Shown in pieces: positions 10,340 to 23,389 of a stretch of 64,000 bases of DNA. Within the stretch, counting starts at the first letter, position 1. Each line of letters opens with the position of its first letter. This DNA comes from Notamacropus eugenii (taxonomy: Eukaryota > Chordata > Mammalia > Diprotodontia > Macropodidae). Location: positions 52,452,771 through 52,516,770 of the forward strand of contig NC_092875.1 of the NCBI RefSeq assembly GCF_028372415.1. The letters run 5' to 3'. The notes beneath the pieces were generated by a model. That model did no database searches. It saw nothing but the letters and a program-made list of their open reading frames with translations, and was not told the DNA's origin. Position numbers and translations under genes: made by a program.

Positions 10340-10612
10340 TAGAGAGGGGGTGAAGACTAGGAAAGACCAAAGCAATGAATTGAGGTTTGGGCCTGAAGGC
10401 AAGAAGAGAGGAGTTCAAATGTGACTGTAGATACTTATTAGCTGTGTGACCTTAGGCACTTAGTGATTTATCCTCTGTTTGCCTCAATTTCCTCATCTGT
10501 AGAATGGGGATCATAATAGTAACTATCTCCCAGGGTTGTTGTGAGGATAAAATGAGATAATATTTGTAAGTGCTTAGCACAGTGTTTGGTATACCATAAT
10601 AATTGTTCCCTC
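10340..10612 (+). repeat. MIR/MON1-type SINE
   Basis: ttagctgtgtgaccttaggc, then tgcctcaatttcctcatctg, then cagggttgttgtgaggataa and a gtgcttagcacagtg end. Near full length. Confidence 0.8.
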
Positions 10613-10622
10613 CCACCCTTTT

Positions 10623-11560
10623 TGATTCACCACAGAAATTTGTTAATCTTAGATTGTGAAAGTTGTCCTCCACATATAACATGGGGAATCACTGGGTGGC
10701 TCAAAGAGAGACAGAATAGATATCTCTAACCTCTTCCCCTTCCCCTTCCTCATCTTTCTTCATTTCCTGTCAGAAAGTGAAGCAGGAGGTTGGGAACAGA
10801 AGCTTTGCCATTCTGCTCTCCTTAGAGAGAGGGGCTACCAGGCTAGACTTATATTAACCTGCTTCCTTAAATATTATTAGTCTAGCCGATATGATTTTTA
10901 GGTTTAAGCTAATTTCTGATGGCTGTTTTCTTAATTCAGGGGAGCAAATCCTCATGCTTTATATGCATGGTTTAATGTCCTTTCCACCAAATATCAGTTC
11001 CACAACGAACACATAGTAGGTAACCAAGAAACCCATTTATCTGAGTTGATAGCCAAAATTCCCCCCCAAAAAACAAAAAAACCCCAGAGACCAGAGAAAT
11101 CAATATGCATCAGAAAATATATAACAGGCAATACCAAATGAAGGAATACTTCCTGTTGGGAATGAGTTAACTCAGATCAACCAGAAGAGAGAGAAAATCC
11201 CAAATCCCACAGAAGGGCAAGTTCTCTGAAGTCTCTAGCATAGTAAACTGGGGACAGGGAAATGACGGAGATTGCAGACTCCTCTTTTTTCAGCTTCTTT
11301 CCATAGATTTTTTCTTCAGCAACCTGAAGTGAGGTTGATGTCCATTTTCTCTCTTGAAGATGGAAGCCTGAAGTGCCTGAAACCTAAAAAGACTTGAAGA
11401 AGCTCAAGAGACACTAGAGAACTCACCTCTCTCTCGCTCTGGCAAACTTTGTGCTGTTGTGCACACAAGTGCAGGGCATTACTTTCCACCAATAAACTCC
11501 CATACCAGTAAACTCTGGGACTTTGGTTATACTTAATACTTCTCTGTTTCCAAATGATGT
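10623..11560 (+). mobile_element. LTR-like repeat, about 940 bp (copy 1 of 3)
   Basis: It begins TGATTC and carries an AATAAA in caccaataaactcc about 65 bp before its apparent end near 11560. Blocks align in order with the reverse complement of 50490-51426, and the 3' half aligns with that of 31515-32045. Length, orientation signals and repeated occurrence suggest a solo LTR of an endogenous retrovirus-like element. No coding remains are attached. Boundaries are good to about 20 bp. Confidence 0.5.
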
Positions 11561-11771
11561 TTTATATATTCCAACTGTGTTTTAATTAAGGCTTGATGTG
11601 GCTTCTACTCCTTTTGAAAAGGCTTGAATTCATTATATTTCTTGAGTGGGTCATCCAAAGGGTAATTTGCTAGTTTTATGGTTTTAAGTTTTGGCCCATA
11701 AGTCACTGGTCCTGTTTGATTTCTTGCTTATGAACCTGTAACCGTAAGGTGCCTTCAAATCTCCCCCTTTC
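11561..11771. other. unassigned sequence left of an L1 insertion
   Basis: No recognised feature. It may continue after the L1 at 12634. Confidence 0.35.
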
Positions 11772-12633
11772 TTCCTTTCCAATCATTATCCCCCTAAATT
11801 TATTTATTTATTTTCAGTGTTCAACAGTCACTTCCATACATTTTAAATTTTCTCACCCCTCCCTTTCCCTCTCCAAGAATCTTACATGGGCTCTACACAT
11901 ACATTCTTATTAATACATTTTCACATTAGTCATGTTGCATAGAAGAATTAAATGGGAGAAGCCATGAGAAAAACCAAACCAAACCAAACATAACAAAAGA
12001 GAAAATAGTCTGCTTCATTCTGCATTCTGACTGCATAGTTCTTTCTCTGGATGTGGATGGCATTTTACATCATAAGTCCTTTGGAAATGTTTTAGGTCCT
12101 TACATTGCTGTGAAGGGCTAAGTCCATCAAAAACAATCCTCACAGACTGTATAATGTTCCCATAGTTCTACTCACTTCACTCAGCATCACTTCATATAAG
12201 TCTTTCTAGGTTTTTCTGAAGTCCACTTGTTCCTCATTTCTCATAGCACAATTGTTTTCCATTACATTTATATACCACATGTTGTTCAACCATTCCCTAA
12301 TTGATGGGCATCTTCTCAATTTCCACTTCTTGGTCATCACAACAAGAACTGCTATAAATATTTTTGTACATGTAGGTCTTTCCTCATTTTTATGATCTTT
12401 TTGGAACACAGTCCTAGAAATGATATTCCTGGATCAAAGGGTATGCACATTTTTATAGCCCTTTGGGCATAGTTCCTAATTGCTTTCCAGAATGGTTGGA
12501 TCAGCTCACAGCTCCACCAACAATGAATTAGTGTTCCAACTCTCCCACATCTTCTCCAACATTTATCATTTTCTTGTTTTGTCATGTTAGCCAATCTGAT
12601 CACAGAGGTTTTGTAGTCTTTGGAGTCACTTAA
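11772..12633 (-). mobile_element. L1 LINE, 5'-truncated 3' end
   Basis: Encodes the C terminus of L1 ORF2p on the minus strand: NKCWRRCG-like DKCWRRCGRVGTLIHCWWSC, then PFWKAIRNY, then FDPGISFLGL, then a segment resembling the L1 MEYYxAIKND motif (MENNCAMRNEEQ). The 3' UTR follows to 11772. Near-matching flanks (aatctccccctttctt at about 11759; aaactccccctttaaa at about 12634) look like the target-site duplication. The peptide is out of frame in places. Confidence 0.85.
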
Positions 12634-13149
12634 AAACTCCCCCTTTAAAAATTATTCCACTTCTGTTAGGGACTGAATACTTCTTTAACTGAGTAGACTC
12701 TATCACAAAAACACATCAGAGGGAAAAATATACCTCAATTATGGGCATCCACCCATTCATACAGTGAAAAATATTTCAAGGTCTCTATTTTTGTCCAGAA
12801 CAAACGATTCTTGTTTTGAAACTGTTTCCCTGGTAATCTTTATGTACCAGTTCCATTTATGTAAGAAAGCACAAGCTTCATGCCTACAGTTGATGTACTT
12901 GTATGATACTAGCCTCACTTGGAACAGAGCTATTCTCACCAGAGATGCTCTATTTCACAGATTGGAGGCTCCATCCATCTTGCCAATGAACATTGTATTT
13001 CTACCTCCTTGAACGGTGAGGGACCTAGTCTCTCTGATCAGCAATATCTGGCTCAAGTCACACACACTGGGAGAATCTGGTCTGAGATCTTGATGACTAG
13101 TAGGAATCTGGTGTAAGCCTATAAGCGAATAATTTTTGCAACTTTACTG
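12634..13149. other. unassigned, possibly an old dispersed repeat
   Basis: Several short open frames on both strands carry no recognised domain. The sequence has the look of an old repeat, but I cannot name it. Confidence 0.35.
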
Positions 13150-13725
13150 CTGTCCAAGTCAAGTCAACTATCATTAAGCACTATTTATTTACCACGCACT
13201 GTATTTAGTTCTGAGGATACAAAGAAAGTAAAAAACAATCCCTGTCCTGAAGGAGCTCAAGTCTAATGAAGAAGAAAATATGCAGATGGTTATGTATAAA
13301 AAAGATATATTGTGTACACGCAATACACAAGCATATATGCATGCAATGTACATATATGCACACAATATGTATACACACACATGCACATGTGAACATATAT
13401 GTGTATACACACATACATAATAAATTGGGGCAGAGTAGTCTCTGATTAAGGAGGAATGGGAAAAGCTTCTTGAAGAAGGCAGGATTTTAGCTGAGACTTG
13501 GGGGAAACCAGGGAAGCCAGGAGGCTGGACAAGGACAGAGAGAGAATTCCCTGCATGGTGGTGTTGGGGGGGCAGTCATTGAAAATGCCTGAAGTTGGGA
13601 GATAGAGTGTTTTATTTGAGGAACAGTAAGGAACCAAGGTCACTGGATTGCAGAGGAGCTAGGGTAGGGAGTAATAAGTAAGAAATCTGGAAAGGTAGGA
13701 AGGAGACAGGTTATGAAGGACTTTA
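13150..13725 (-). mobile_element. L2 LINE 3' part (left of L1 insertion)
   Basis: tcattaagcactatttattt, then ctgtcctgaaggagctcaag, gctgagacttgggggaaacc and ggttatgaaggactt are L2 blocks in order. A TA/CA-rich microsatellite lies at 13300-13420. The L2 resumes near 17288 (ttatatttgattctg). Confidence 0.75.
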
Positions 13726-13734
13726 TTTTTTCCA

Positions 13735-16700
13735 CTTTAAAATTTAATCTTTATTATTAACATTTTATCATCTTTTAAAAATTCAGTTTTACTTTATTTT
13801 CATTTCCAAATTTTCTCTTTTCCCCTCCCCATCCATTACTCACTGAGAAGGTTAGAAAAAAAGTCCATATCAAATATGTGCAATCATTAAAATCAAATTC
13901 CTCTATCAGCCATATGCAAAAAAGAAAAAGAAAGAAATTAAAAAATATGCACTTCTGTCTGTACTCTGAATCCATCATCTCTCTATCTGGAAGTGGAGAG
14001 CATGTGTGATCACATACGTCCTTCGGAAACATGTTGAGTATGGCATCGATCAGAGTTACTAAATCTTTCACAGTTGATTAATTTTATAATATTGTTAATA
14101 TACAATGTATAATACATACACACACACACACTATATACACATACATACATATAATCAGGAGAAGGAAATACATTTCTCCTGATTCTGCTCATTCACTTTG
14201 CATCAGTTCATAAATTTCCTCAGGTTTCTCTGAAACCTGCATAATTTCATATAACACAATAACATTCCATCACATTCATATACCACAACTTGTTCAGTCA
14301 TTCCCCAACTGATGGACATCCCCTCAGTTTCCAATTCTTTCTCACCAGAAAAGAGCTGCTATAAAAATTTTTGTACATATAGGTCTTTTTCCTTTATTTT
14401 TTAAACATCTCTAGTGGTATTGCTAGGTCAAAGGGTACGTGTGATTTTATAGACCTTTGGGCAGAGGTCTGATTTGCTCTATCTAATGGTGAAATCAGTT
14501 CACAGCTCCACTAACAGTACATTAATATCTCAATTTTCCCATATCCCATGAACACATTTTTCTTTTTTGTCCCATTAACCAATCTATTAGGTACGAGGTT
14601 CTACCTCAGAATTATTTTAATTTGCATTTCACCCATCAATAGAGATCTAGAGTATTTTTCACATGACTATAGCTTTTTTTCATCTGAAAACTGACTGTTC
14701 ATATTTTGTGATTACTTATCAGTTGGGAATGGCTCTTATTTTTATAAATTTGATTAGGTTCGCTACATATTTGAGAGATGAGGCCTTTACCAGAGAAACT
14801 TGCTTCAGGTTTTTTTCACAGTTACCATTGCTAAATATATTTCCTCCCATCCTATCCCCCCAATTTATTTTATTTTCTCTCCTTTTACCTCATCCCTCCC
14901 CCAAAATGTTTTGCTTCTGACTATTCCTCCCCCATCTGCCCTCACTTCTATCACCCTCCCCTTCTCTTATGCCTTTGTCCTCCTATTTTCCTGTAGAGTA
15001 AGTAAAATAGATTGCTATGCCCAACTGAGTGTTTATAATTCCCTCTTTGAGCCAGTTTCAATGAGAGTAAGGTTCACTCATTCCCTTCACCTCCTCCCTC
15101 TTCCCTTCCACTGCAAAAGATTTTTTAATCTCTTTTATGTGAGATAATTTACCCCATTCTACTCTCCCTTTCTTTTTCTCCCAGGACATTCTTCTCTCAT
15201 CCCTTAGTCTTATTTTATTAGATATCATTCCTTCACATTCAACTTGCACCTGTGTCCTCTGTCTATATATACTTCTTCTAACTATCCTAATACTGGGAAA
15301 GGATTTATGAGTTACAAATATCATTTTCCCATGTAGGAATGTAAACAGTTTAACCTTATTATTAAGTCCCTTTTGATTTCCCTTTTCTGTTTATCTTTTT
15401 ATGCCTCTCTTGAGTTTTGGATTTGAAAGGGAAATTTTTCTATTTGGCTCTGGTCTTTTCTTCAAGAATGTTTCAAATTCCTTTATCTCATTGAATGCCC
15501 ATTTTTAACCCTGAAGGATGATACTGAGTTTTACTGGGTGGGTATTTCTTGGTTGTAATTCTAGCTCCTTTGCTCTCTGGAATATCATATTCCAAGCACT
15601 CTGATCCTTTAATGTAGAAGCTGGTAAATCTTGTGTTATCCTGACTATGGCTCTTTGATACTTGAATTGTTTCTTTCTGGCTGCTTATAACATTTTCTCC
15701 TTCACCTAGGGACTCTGGAATTTGGCTAACATATTCCTGGCAGTTTTCACTTTGGGATCTATTCCAGGAGGTGATCAGTAGATTCTTTTAATTTCAATTT
15801 TACCTCCCTGGTTCTAGAATACCAAATCAGTTTTCCTTGATAATTTCTCGAAAGATGATGTCTAGGCTTTTTTTTTGATCATGGCTTACAGGTAGTCCAA
15901 TAACTTTTAAATTATCTCTCCTGGATCTGTTTTCCAGGTCAGTTGTTTTTCCAATGAGATATTTCACATTGTCTTCCATTTTTCATTCTTTTGGGGATTT
16001 TTGTTTTTAAATTTCTCATAAAGTCATTAGCTTCAATTTGCTCCATTGTAATTTTTAAGGAACTATTTTCTTCAGTGAGCCTTTGTACCTACTTTTTCAT
16101 TTGGATAATTTTTTTTAAGGCATTCTTCTTCTCAATGGCTTTTTGGACCTCTTTTATCATTTGCCCCAGTCTGTTTTTTTAAGGTATTATTTTCTTCAGT
16201 TGTTGACTCATTTTCATGATTTTTCTTCCATCATTCTCATTTCTCTTCTGAATTATTCTCTACCTCTCTTACTTGATTTACAAAATCCTTTTTGAGTTCT
16301 TTCATGTCCTGAGACCAATTCATATTTTTCTTGGAGGCTTTGGATGCAGGAACTTTTATTTTTCTTGTTTTCTTCTTAGTGTGTGTTTTGATTTTCTTTG
16401 TAACTTTCTATAGTCAGAGTTCCCCTCCCCCCATTGTTCACTCATTTCCCCAGCCTATTATTTGCCTTTTAACTATTTGTTAGAGTGAGGCTCTTCCAGA
16501 GTGGAGGGTGCACTGTCCTAAGCTTCATGGGGTTTGTGCAGTTGTTTTCTGGAATACTTCTAGAAACCTGTAAGTGTTCAGTTCTTCAAGGTGGTATGAT
16601 CAAAGGAGAGGTGTACTACTCTCCTGGCCTGTGCTCTGCTCTGTGAGTGACTACAAGCACACTTTTCTGTCCTAGAACTGTGACAAGGGTCCCTGGTCCA

Positions 16701-17172
16701 CTGTGGCCACAAACTCTAGTACTAGTGCTCCTCTTTGCCCTGGGACTGCCATTCAAGACTGCAATCCAGATCCAAGTATGGACAACACAACAGAATCCTT
16801 CTTCCAGTGCCAGCAAAGACACCTCTTTAACCCCCTTATGCCCAATTGTTCAACATTTTTACTATCTGTAACCTGAGAACTCTAGAAGCAGCTGCTGCTA
16901 ATGCTGATTCAATTGCATCCAAGGTCTTCTGCTGGTTTGCTGGGCCCTGCTCTGTGGTGATGCACTGGACTGTGATCCACTCTCATTCTGGTGTGACAGA
17001 CTTTTCTTGCCAATCTTCTAAGTTATCTTGGGCTGGAAAATAATTTCACTCCATTCCTTTGTGGATTCTCTTGCTTCAGAATTTGTTCTGAAGTATTATT
17101 TGAAGTTTTTTTGAGAGGTTTTGGGGAGAGTTTAGGTGAGTGTTGACTTTTCTCTGCCATCTTGGCTCCACT
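13735..17172 (-). mobile_element. L1 derivative lacking the ORF2 EN-RT core
   Basis: In minus-strand order: a 5' end near 17172 (gtggagccaagatggcag), a 5' UTR, a decayed ORF1 (about 15400-16400), the polypurine inter-ORF region (about 14830-15400), then directly the ORF2 C-terminal tail and 3' UTR (13735-14815). Endonuclease and reverse transcriptase are missing. ORF1 is recognised by nucleotide alignment with the open ORF1 at 47515-48603, for example the segments around 15640 and 15890. The whole sits in an L2; gaaggactt and gaagagctt at the borders may be the target-site duplication, leaving about 115 bp at 17173-17287 unexplained. Confidence 0.7.
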
Positions 17173-17504
17173 TTCAACCTTATCTCTTTCTAGTGAGTTT
17201 TCTAGATCTGTTTGGAGGAGTTGGTGGATGGGGCCTTACCACATTGCTTCCTATCACTCCACTCTCTTCACTCTGTCTCTAGTAGAAGAGCTTGAAGAGC
17301 AAAACAAAGAATTTTATATTTGATTCTGTTTAGCCCTTTCTATTGTGGCTTAGCAACATACTACTATTTCTTTATTTTCTAGCCAGATTTACATGAAATA
17401 TCAGTCTATATCCAAACACAGATACAAGTTGACATGTACCAAGAAAGCTAACCACAAATAGTATGAGGATAAGAATACAAAATTTTCTAGTTGCTATTGG
17501 TTGA

Positions 17505-17645
17505 GATCTAGAAAAACTTAGAGATTAGGAGATTCATCCTCCTCATTTGTCAGATAAGTCAAATCAAGCACAGAGAGGCAAATTCATCCACCTAAGGTAA
17601 TATAGTGAGGAAGTGTCTAGGTTGGAATTTGATTTCAGAAATTCT
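17505..17645 (-). repeat. MIR-like fragment
   Basis: cctcatttgtcagataagtc, then cacctaaggtaatatagtg and ggaatttgatttcag resemble a reverse, decayed MIR. Confidence 0.4.
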
Positions 17646-17751
17646 TGACTCTTTTGACAAAGTAAGAGCCTAATAAATGCTCTCTTTCTCTCTCTCCCTC
17701 TCATGCTCTTCCTTCATGCCTTTTTGACTTTATTTCTTTCCTCCTGTTGGG

Positions 17752-20700
17752 GTGTAGGCTGCATTTAGTGAAGACTAGTACCTCTGGTATGAGAGCCCTC
17801 TTCAGGGCTGCTTTCCACATTTGGTTTCCATTTGATTCACCCAACTCTACCTTTGGCTCCAAGAAGCTGTAGCATACATACTGGCCATACTCTGGTAAAC
17901 CATTTCAGCAGATAGTCTAAACCAGGTTGTGAGTAACTGAGGGGTCTCAAACCCTTCAGTAAGCAAGAGGGTGTCTACACCAAGCATGTGAAGACTTCCC
18001 CTGGTGGAATGGGCAGATGAGAACAATTTGTTCCAATGTTCATGAAGGTAGCTGAAGCAGGTGCTATGGAGCACTATAAATTTAGTTAGATGTGGAAGAC
18101 ACCAAGATCTTCCACTACATCCTAAGCCATCTCTTGTCATCTTAACTTTGTCTTGCCACTGGACTTGGATGACTCTGGAAGAGAGACTGAGGCTGACTAC
18201 TTTGAGCAATTCTGCCTCACTTAAATCCAATTTATTTGTGAATCAAAAGACACCACTTATGCCATTTTAAACCATTTTAACCTATTTCAAAATCCTGTGG
18301 CAACAGGCAAGTGATGAATCAACAGTTGTGGATACACTTGGGGCTGTAGTCAAAAACCTGCATATAGGCAGCCCAGCCCATGTTTTCTTACTGGACTGAA
18401 GCAAGAGGGGGATTCTGCAGCCCCATTGGTACGTGGAATGTGCTCATCTTTTTGGACAACATGAAATCAAATAGACTTAAAAGGTGAACAGCGCTTGTTG
18501 TGAGAGAAATTAGCAGATATTGCATCCAAATAGTATCACTGAGTGAAACAAGGCTGGCAAACAAAGGGCAGCTTACTGAAGTCTGAGTTGGATACACATT
18601 TTTCTGCAGTGGCCACAGTGAAAGGAAGTGCTGTGAAGCTGGTGTAGGTTTTGCAATCAAAACTAATCTAGTCAATAAGCACATATGCCTACCAAAAGGA
18701 GTGAATGACAGACTCATGACAAGGTATTTGCCATTTGAAGGAAAGTGTCATGCCGCCTCCCACCATGACAAACTTTGATGAGGTGTAAGAAAATTTTTTG
18801 AAGAGACCCTTATCAGCAGTGTGCTGAAAGAGGACACATTTATAATCCTGGATGACTTCAATGTAAGAGTAAACACAGGCTAGCAGACATGGCAAGGAGT
18901 CATTGAGAGGAATGGAGTTAGAAATAACAATAACAATGACCACTTACTACTGAAGACTTCTGCATCTCATGATCTTCTCATCACCAACACTGTCTACCAT
19001 TTACCCAAATGCTATAAAACTTCATGGATGCATCCTTGCATTTGATAGACTATGTCATTGTAAGGATAAGAGATAGACAAGATGTGAGAGTGATGAAGGC
19101 AATGTATAGTGCAGAGTGCTGGACTGATCATAGACTTATCCTTTCCAAGTCAAATATTCTCATTCAACAAAAGCCTTGGCCTCAACAGATTAGATCGCTC
19201 TCTAAGCAGGAATAACTCATTGCTAACTTGGAAGGGAAGCTGAACCAACATACAGTTGGCAACAATGGGGCCCAAAAAGATTAGGCAACTTTCAAAGATT
19301 TGGTATACAACACTGCATTTACTCATCTGGACCAGAACACTTTCAAATATCAAGTTTAATGAAAATGATGGGGAAATTCAGAAGACACTAAATGAAAAAG
19401 AACTCCATAGGGTTTACCGGAAAGATAATTCTTCTGTCTCTGAGAAGGTAGTATTTAACTTCATCAAAATAAAGTTCAAGGAAAGATGCAAGATTCTTGG
19501 CTTGGTAAAAAGGCAGATGAAATTCAGTTTTACACAGACAGTAACAACCCAAAGTACTTTTGTGATGCACTGAAGATTACTTAAGGGCCAAAGTTCTATG
19601 GTGCATCTCAACTGCTCATTACTGATGGAGCCAAATTGATTAATGATAATGGTATGAATTTAGAGAGATGGGTTTAACACTTCCATAATGTCCTCAATGG
19701 ACAATCATCAACTAATGCTGAAGCCACTGGACATTTACCTCAAGTTGAAGTGAGTCCTTGTCTAGCTGAATTTCCAAATGAATAAGAGGTTTTAAGTGCC
19801 ATTAAACTCTTCTCACGTGGCAAAGCACCTGGTGCTGATTCTATTCCAGTTGAGATTTACAAAGCAGGGGATCCACTGATCATACAAAAGTTGATAGAAA
19901 TTTTCTGGGTTACATGGCAAGAGGAAGTTATAGCTCATGAGTTCAAGGATGCCTCCATTATCCATCTCAATAAAGGCAAAGGAAATAGAATGTCCTGTGA
20001 CAATCACAGGAGATTCTCTCTCTTAGTCATTGCTAGCAATATTCTTGCCAGAAGATTTCTTAATAGACTGATATTTCATCTGGAAGATGGTCATCTACTT
20101 GAGAACCAGTGTGGCTTCCAAAAGGGCTGAGGTATGGTCAATATCGTGTTTGCTCCCTGACAACCCCAGGAGAAATATGAGGAGCAGAACAGTGTCTATA
20201 TACAATGTTCATTGATCATTGAACAGACAATATTGTCAGTTATGAGGGCTTGTGGAAAATTATGTCAAAATTTGGTTGCCCATAGAAGTTAATCAATATT
20301 GTATGCCAATTTCATGATGGCATGCTTGCCTGGGTTCTGGGCCATGGACAATGCCCTCACACTTTCCCAATCAGCAATGAAGTGAAACAAAGATGTGTGC
20401 TTACTCCCATGCTTTTTAGCATGATGCTTTCAGCAATGTTGTCAGACACCTTCAACAAGGACAAAAATGGTGTCAAAGTCAACTACCACACTAAGGGCAA
20501 ACGATGTAACTTGAAAAGGCTACAAGCCAAGACTAAAGTGGAGGAGGAGTTGGTGCATGATTTTTTGTTCCCAGATGATTGTGCACTCAATGTATTTTCT
20601 CAAGCTGATATGCATCAAAATGTGGAAAGATTCTCTGCTGGCTGTGATAATTTTAGCCTAACAATTAACACCAAGGAAACACAGGTTTTCCACTAGCCAG

Positions 20701-21530
20701 CATCACACCATCCATACATAGAGACACTGGTTACAGGAAATAGAGAAATTTTGAATGGTGTGGATAAATTTATTTACCTTGACTTATGCTTTCCAGGGAT
20801 ACACACATAGATGATGAGGTTGAAGCACTCATTGCCTCTCTGAAGGAAAGTGCAAGAGAGAAGAGGTATTAGACTGCCTACAAAACAGAAGGTCTACAGA
20901 GCTTTTGTGTTGACCTCATTGTTGTATGCCTGTGAAACCTGGATAGTTTACCAACACCATGCCAGGAAACTAAATTGCTTCTATTTGAATTACCTTAGGA
21001 AGATTCTAGTCCTCTGTCAAGATGAGAGATTGAACACTGAGGTCCTTTCTCAAGCTGAGCTGCCAACTATTCAAATTCCATTGAAGAGAGAACAACTCTG
21101 ATGGACTGACCATGTTGTTTGAATGCCAAATATATGCCTGCATAAAAACTATTTTATGGAGTACTCATACAAAGCAAGTGCTCATGTGGTGGTCAGAAGA
21201 AATAATATAAAGATATTCTCAAGATCTCTCTGAAGAACTTTGGAATCAACTACATGACATGGGAGACACTGGAATAGGACCACCTGGTATGGCATGCCCA
21301 CATCAAAGAAGGTGCTGAGCTCTATGAGTGAAGCAGAATTATAGTAACTCAAGGGAAACATGAGATAAGAAAATTTAGAGACCTCTCCACTCCTAATGTT
21401 CATGTGCACTACTTGTACCTGACCTGTGTTAAAGTCTTCTGAGTTCATCATACTGTGGATTAGCCACAGTTGGACATGGTGTACCTTGATGTCATTTTGA
21501 TACTTTTAAAGAATTAAAAAGAACCAACTA
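17752..21530 (+). mobile_element. near full-length APE-type LINE with C-terminal C2H2 finger (RTE-like, not BovB)
   Basis: About 3.8 kb in one orientation. A 5' region (17752-18460) is shared with copies at 52023 and 37425. Next comes an APE endonuclease-like section (18470-19160) with LIDYVIVRIRDRQDVRVMKA and a WTDHRLI motif. Reverse transcriptase remains lie at 19800-20690: PISNEVKQRCVLTPMLFSMM near 20365, and FLFPDDCALN near 20560, where the family probably reads FADD, so a catalytic segment is altered. Then come LLYACETWIVYQHHARKLN near 20915 and the tail to 21530. Many stops and frame shifts make it inactive. A C-terminal C2H2 finger is inferred from sister copies. The clade is uncertain: RTE-like is my best guess. 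Confidence 0.75.
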
Positions 21531-21985
21531 GCCACCCCCTTCCATTTTCCCTTCATTCCTCCCCTTTTCTTTCCCTCCTTCCTTTCATCTCTCCCCCTTC
21601 CTCAAGTCTACTGCTCTATCCATCACTTCACACTACTTCTACTCGGAAACTTGGAATGGTGGACCATAGAGGGGGTGAAATTCCCAGAGAAAATGAGAGC
21701 AGTTCACTCCTTCTCACTGATGCAGTCACTAGTTTTGGGGTTCATTTCAATCCAGTACTAGAAACAAAAGGTAGGGAGAAAGAACTCTGTATCAGATCAT
21801 GTTGTCAAGCCAGACTCCATTATGTAAAGAGCATGCATCATCAATTCCTGCAAGTTTCTTCTTAATTTTGGACACTATCCAACTTTCAATACTATGGTCT
21901 TACATTCTGTTGTCTCAGGACCTGGGATGGTATTCAGGACTCATGTAGCAAAGGAGATAACCAAATGGAAAAGAATGGAAATGGT
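21531..21985. other. unassigned, pyrimidine-rich start
   Basis: A CT-rich run lies at 21530-21605; no recognised repeat or gene after it. Confidence 0.4.
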
Positions 21986-21992
21986 CTAGCTT

Positions 21993-22196
21993 AGAGGTGT
22001 TAAATATGCAGCAGGTGGGTGAATGTGGCTGAACCAGGTTAAAATGTATTTGTTAAATATTTGACCAAAGGAATAAAAATACAGCAGAATATACATAATG
22101 TTAATTTATGGTTTTCTAACTCAATATGCAGCTTGTAGGGAATCCTTATATATGGTTTATTGGCCCCTATTTCTAGCTGAGTTTGAAGACAATGGT
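21993..22196 (+). mobile_element. hAT-like non-autonomous DNA transposon
   Basis: Resembles a short marsupial element whose consensus begins with ggtgtcaaac. Here ggtgttaaatatgcagc opens and tgagtttgaagac closes it, giving weak terminal inverted repeats. The central nttgaccaaaggaa..ttatggttttctaactcaat blocks fit. Recognition is by memory. Confidence 0.45.
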
Positions 22197-22197
22197 T

Positions 22198-22249
22198 TAG
22201 ATTAGTACTTCTTAAACTGAGTCTTGACCCCATAAGAAGCACTGATCTA
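22198..22249. repeat. 52-bp foldback (MITE-like)
   Basis: TAGATTAGTACTTCTTA (22198-22214) pairs with TAAGAAGCACTGATCTA (22233-22249) at 15 of 17 positions around an 18-bp loop. It resembles the terminal inverted repeats of short hAT elements. Confidence 0.6.
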
Positions 22250-22369
22250 GATGATAAACAATCTCTAGCAGCTGAACTTGGTTTTGTTCTATACCTCATA
22301 ATAGACCTTTAGCACTATACAAAGACCATTTGTAAAAACAGTAAAAGAAGGAATCCTATCAATTTCTTT

Positions 22370-23070
22370 CTGTGGTATAAATATTATCTAGATATCTAAA
22401 CCAGAAGGTAGACAAAGAAGAGACATAAAACTGCACACTAATACTCTTAATGAATAAGGATGTCAAAATATTGAATAAAATGTTAGCAAAGAGGTTATAG
22501 CATTATTTGTAAGATTATGCACAATGACCACATGGATTTATACTACAAAGATAGGATTCATTCAATATGGGAAGACTATCAACATAATATGCCACATTAG
22601 CAATAAAAAACCCCTGAATCACCTGATTTATGGATTTGAATTGAGAGATTCAAAGAAGGATTTTGACAAAATACAACACTCATTTCTGTTAAAAACATAA
22701 TAAATTCATAGGCATAAGTAGGGATTTCTCCTTAGTAGAATAAATAGTATTTATCTACATCCAGGAGCTATATTATATATAATGGAGGGATGATAAAGAC
22801 TTTTCCAGTGAAATCAGGGATAAAGTAGGCTAGCATCCATTATCACTATTATATCTTAATATAAGTCTATAAATGATTGAGAATCACAAAGGAAAATGAA
22901 AAAAAAGGTTAAGGAAGGGGGCATAGAAGTACAGGATTTCCAACTTTACTACAAACTTTTCTACAAAGCAATAATCATGAAAACTATTTGGTTAAAGAGG
23001 AAAAAAAAGAAAAGATGATCTTTGGTTTAGATTTGGATTTAGAAAATCCAGAAGCAAATGAATGTAATAG
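22370..23070 (+). mobile_element. L1 LINE ORF2 fragment (RT and C-terminal parts)
   Basis: Nucleotide blocks typical of L1 ORF2: ttttgacaaaatacaaca near 22662, then an a-g-c-a-t-a-g-a-a-g-t-a-c-a-g-g-a-t-t-t region near 22922, then aagcaataatcatgaaaact near 22966. A deletion lies between the RT part and the later part. Heavily decayed. Confidence 0.7.
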
Positions 23071-23084
23071 GATAGTGTTTTCGT

Positions 23085-23300
23085 TGTTCAGTTGATTCAG
23101 TCATGTTTGACTCTTTGTGACCCCACTTGGGATTTTCTTGGCAAAAATAATGGAGTGATTTGCCATTTCCTTTTCCAATTCATATTACAAATGAGGAACT
23201 GAGGCAAACAGGGTTAAGTGACTTGCCCAGGGTCACAGAGCTAGCAAGTGTCTGAGGTCAGATTTTGAACTATGAGTCTTATACTACCAGGCTTATAACC
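23085..23300 (-). repeat. Mar1-type SINE with BovB-like tail
   Basis: Same structure as at 4615-4830: the BovB-type end (gactctttgtgacccc in reverse) at 23110, a CORE-like middle, and a tRNA-like head near 23290. Confidence 0.75.
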
Positions 23301-23389
23301 TAGGTCTCATACTCAACTCCTAATTTATTCACATCCCATTTTGAATTAGTTGTTAAATCCTGTTTCTTGTTTTGTAATATTACTTGTCA

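Noticed and set aside
18388-18717. 109-codon minus-strand frame
   Set aside because: It is antisense to the endonuclease part of the LINE.
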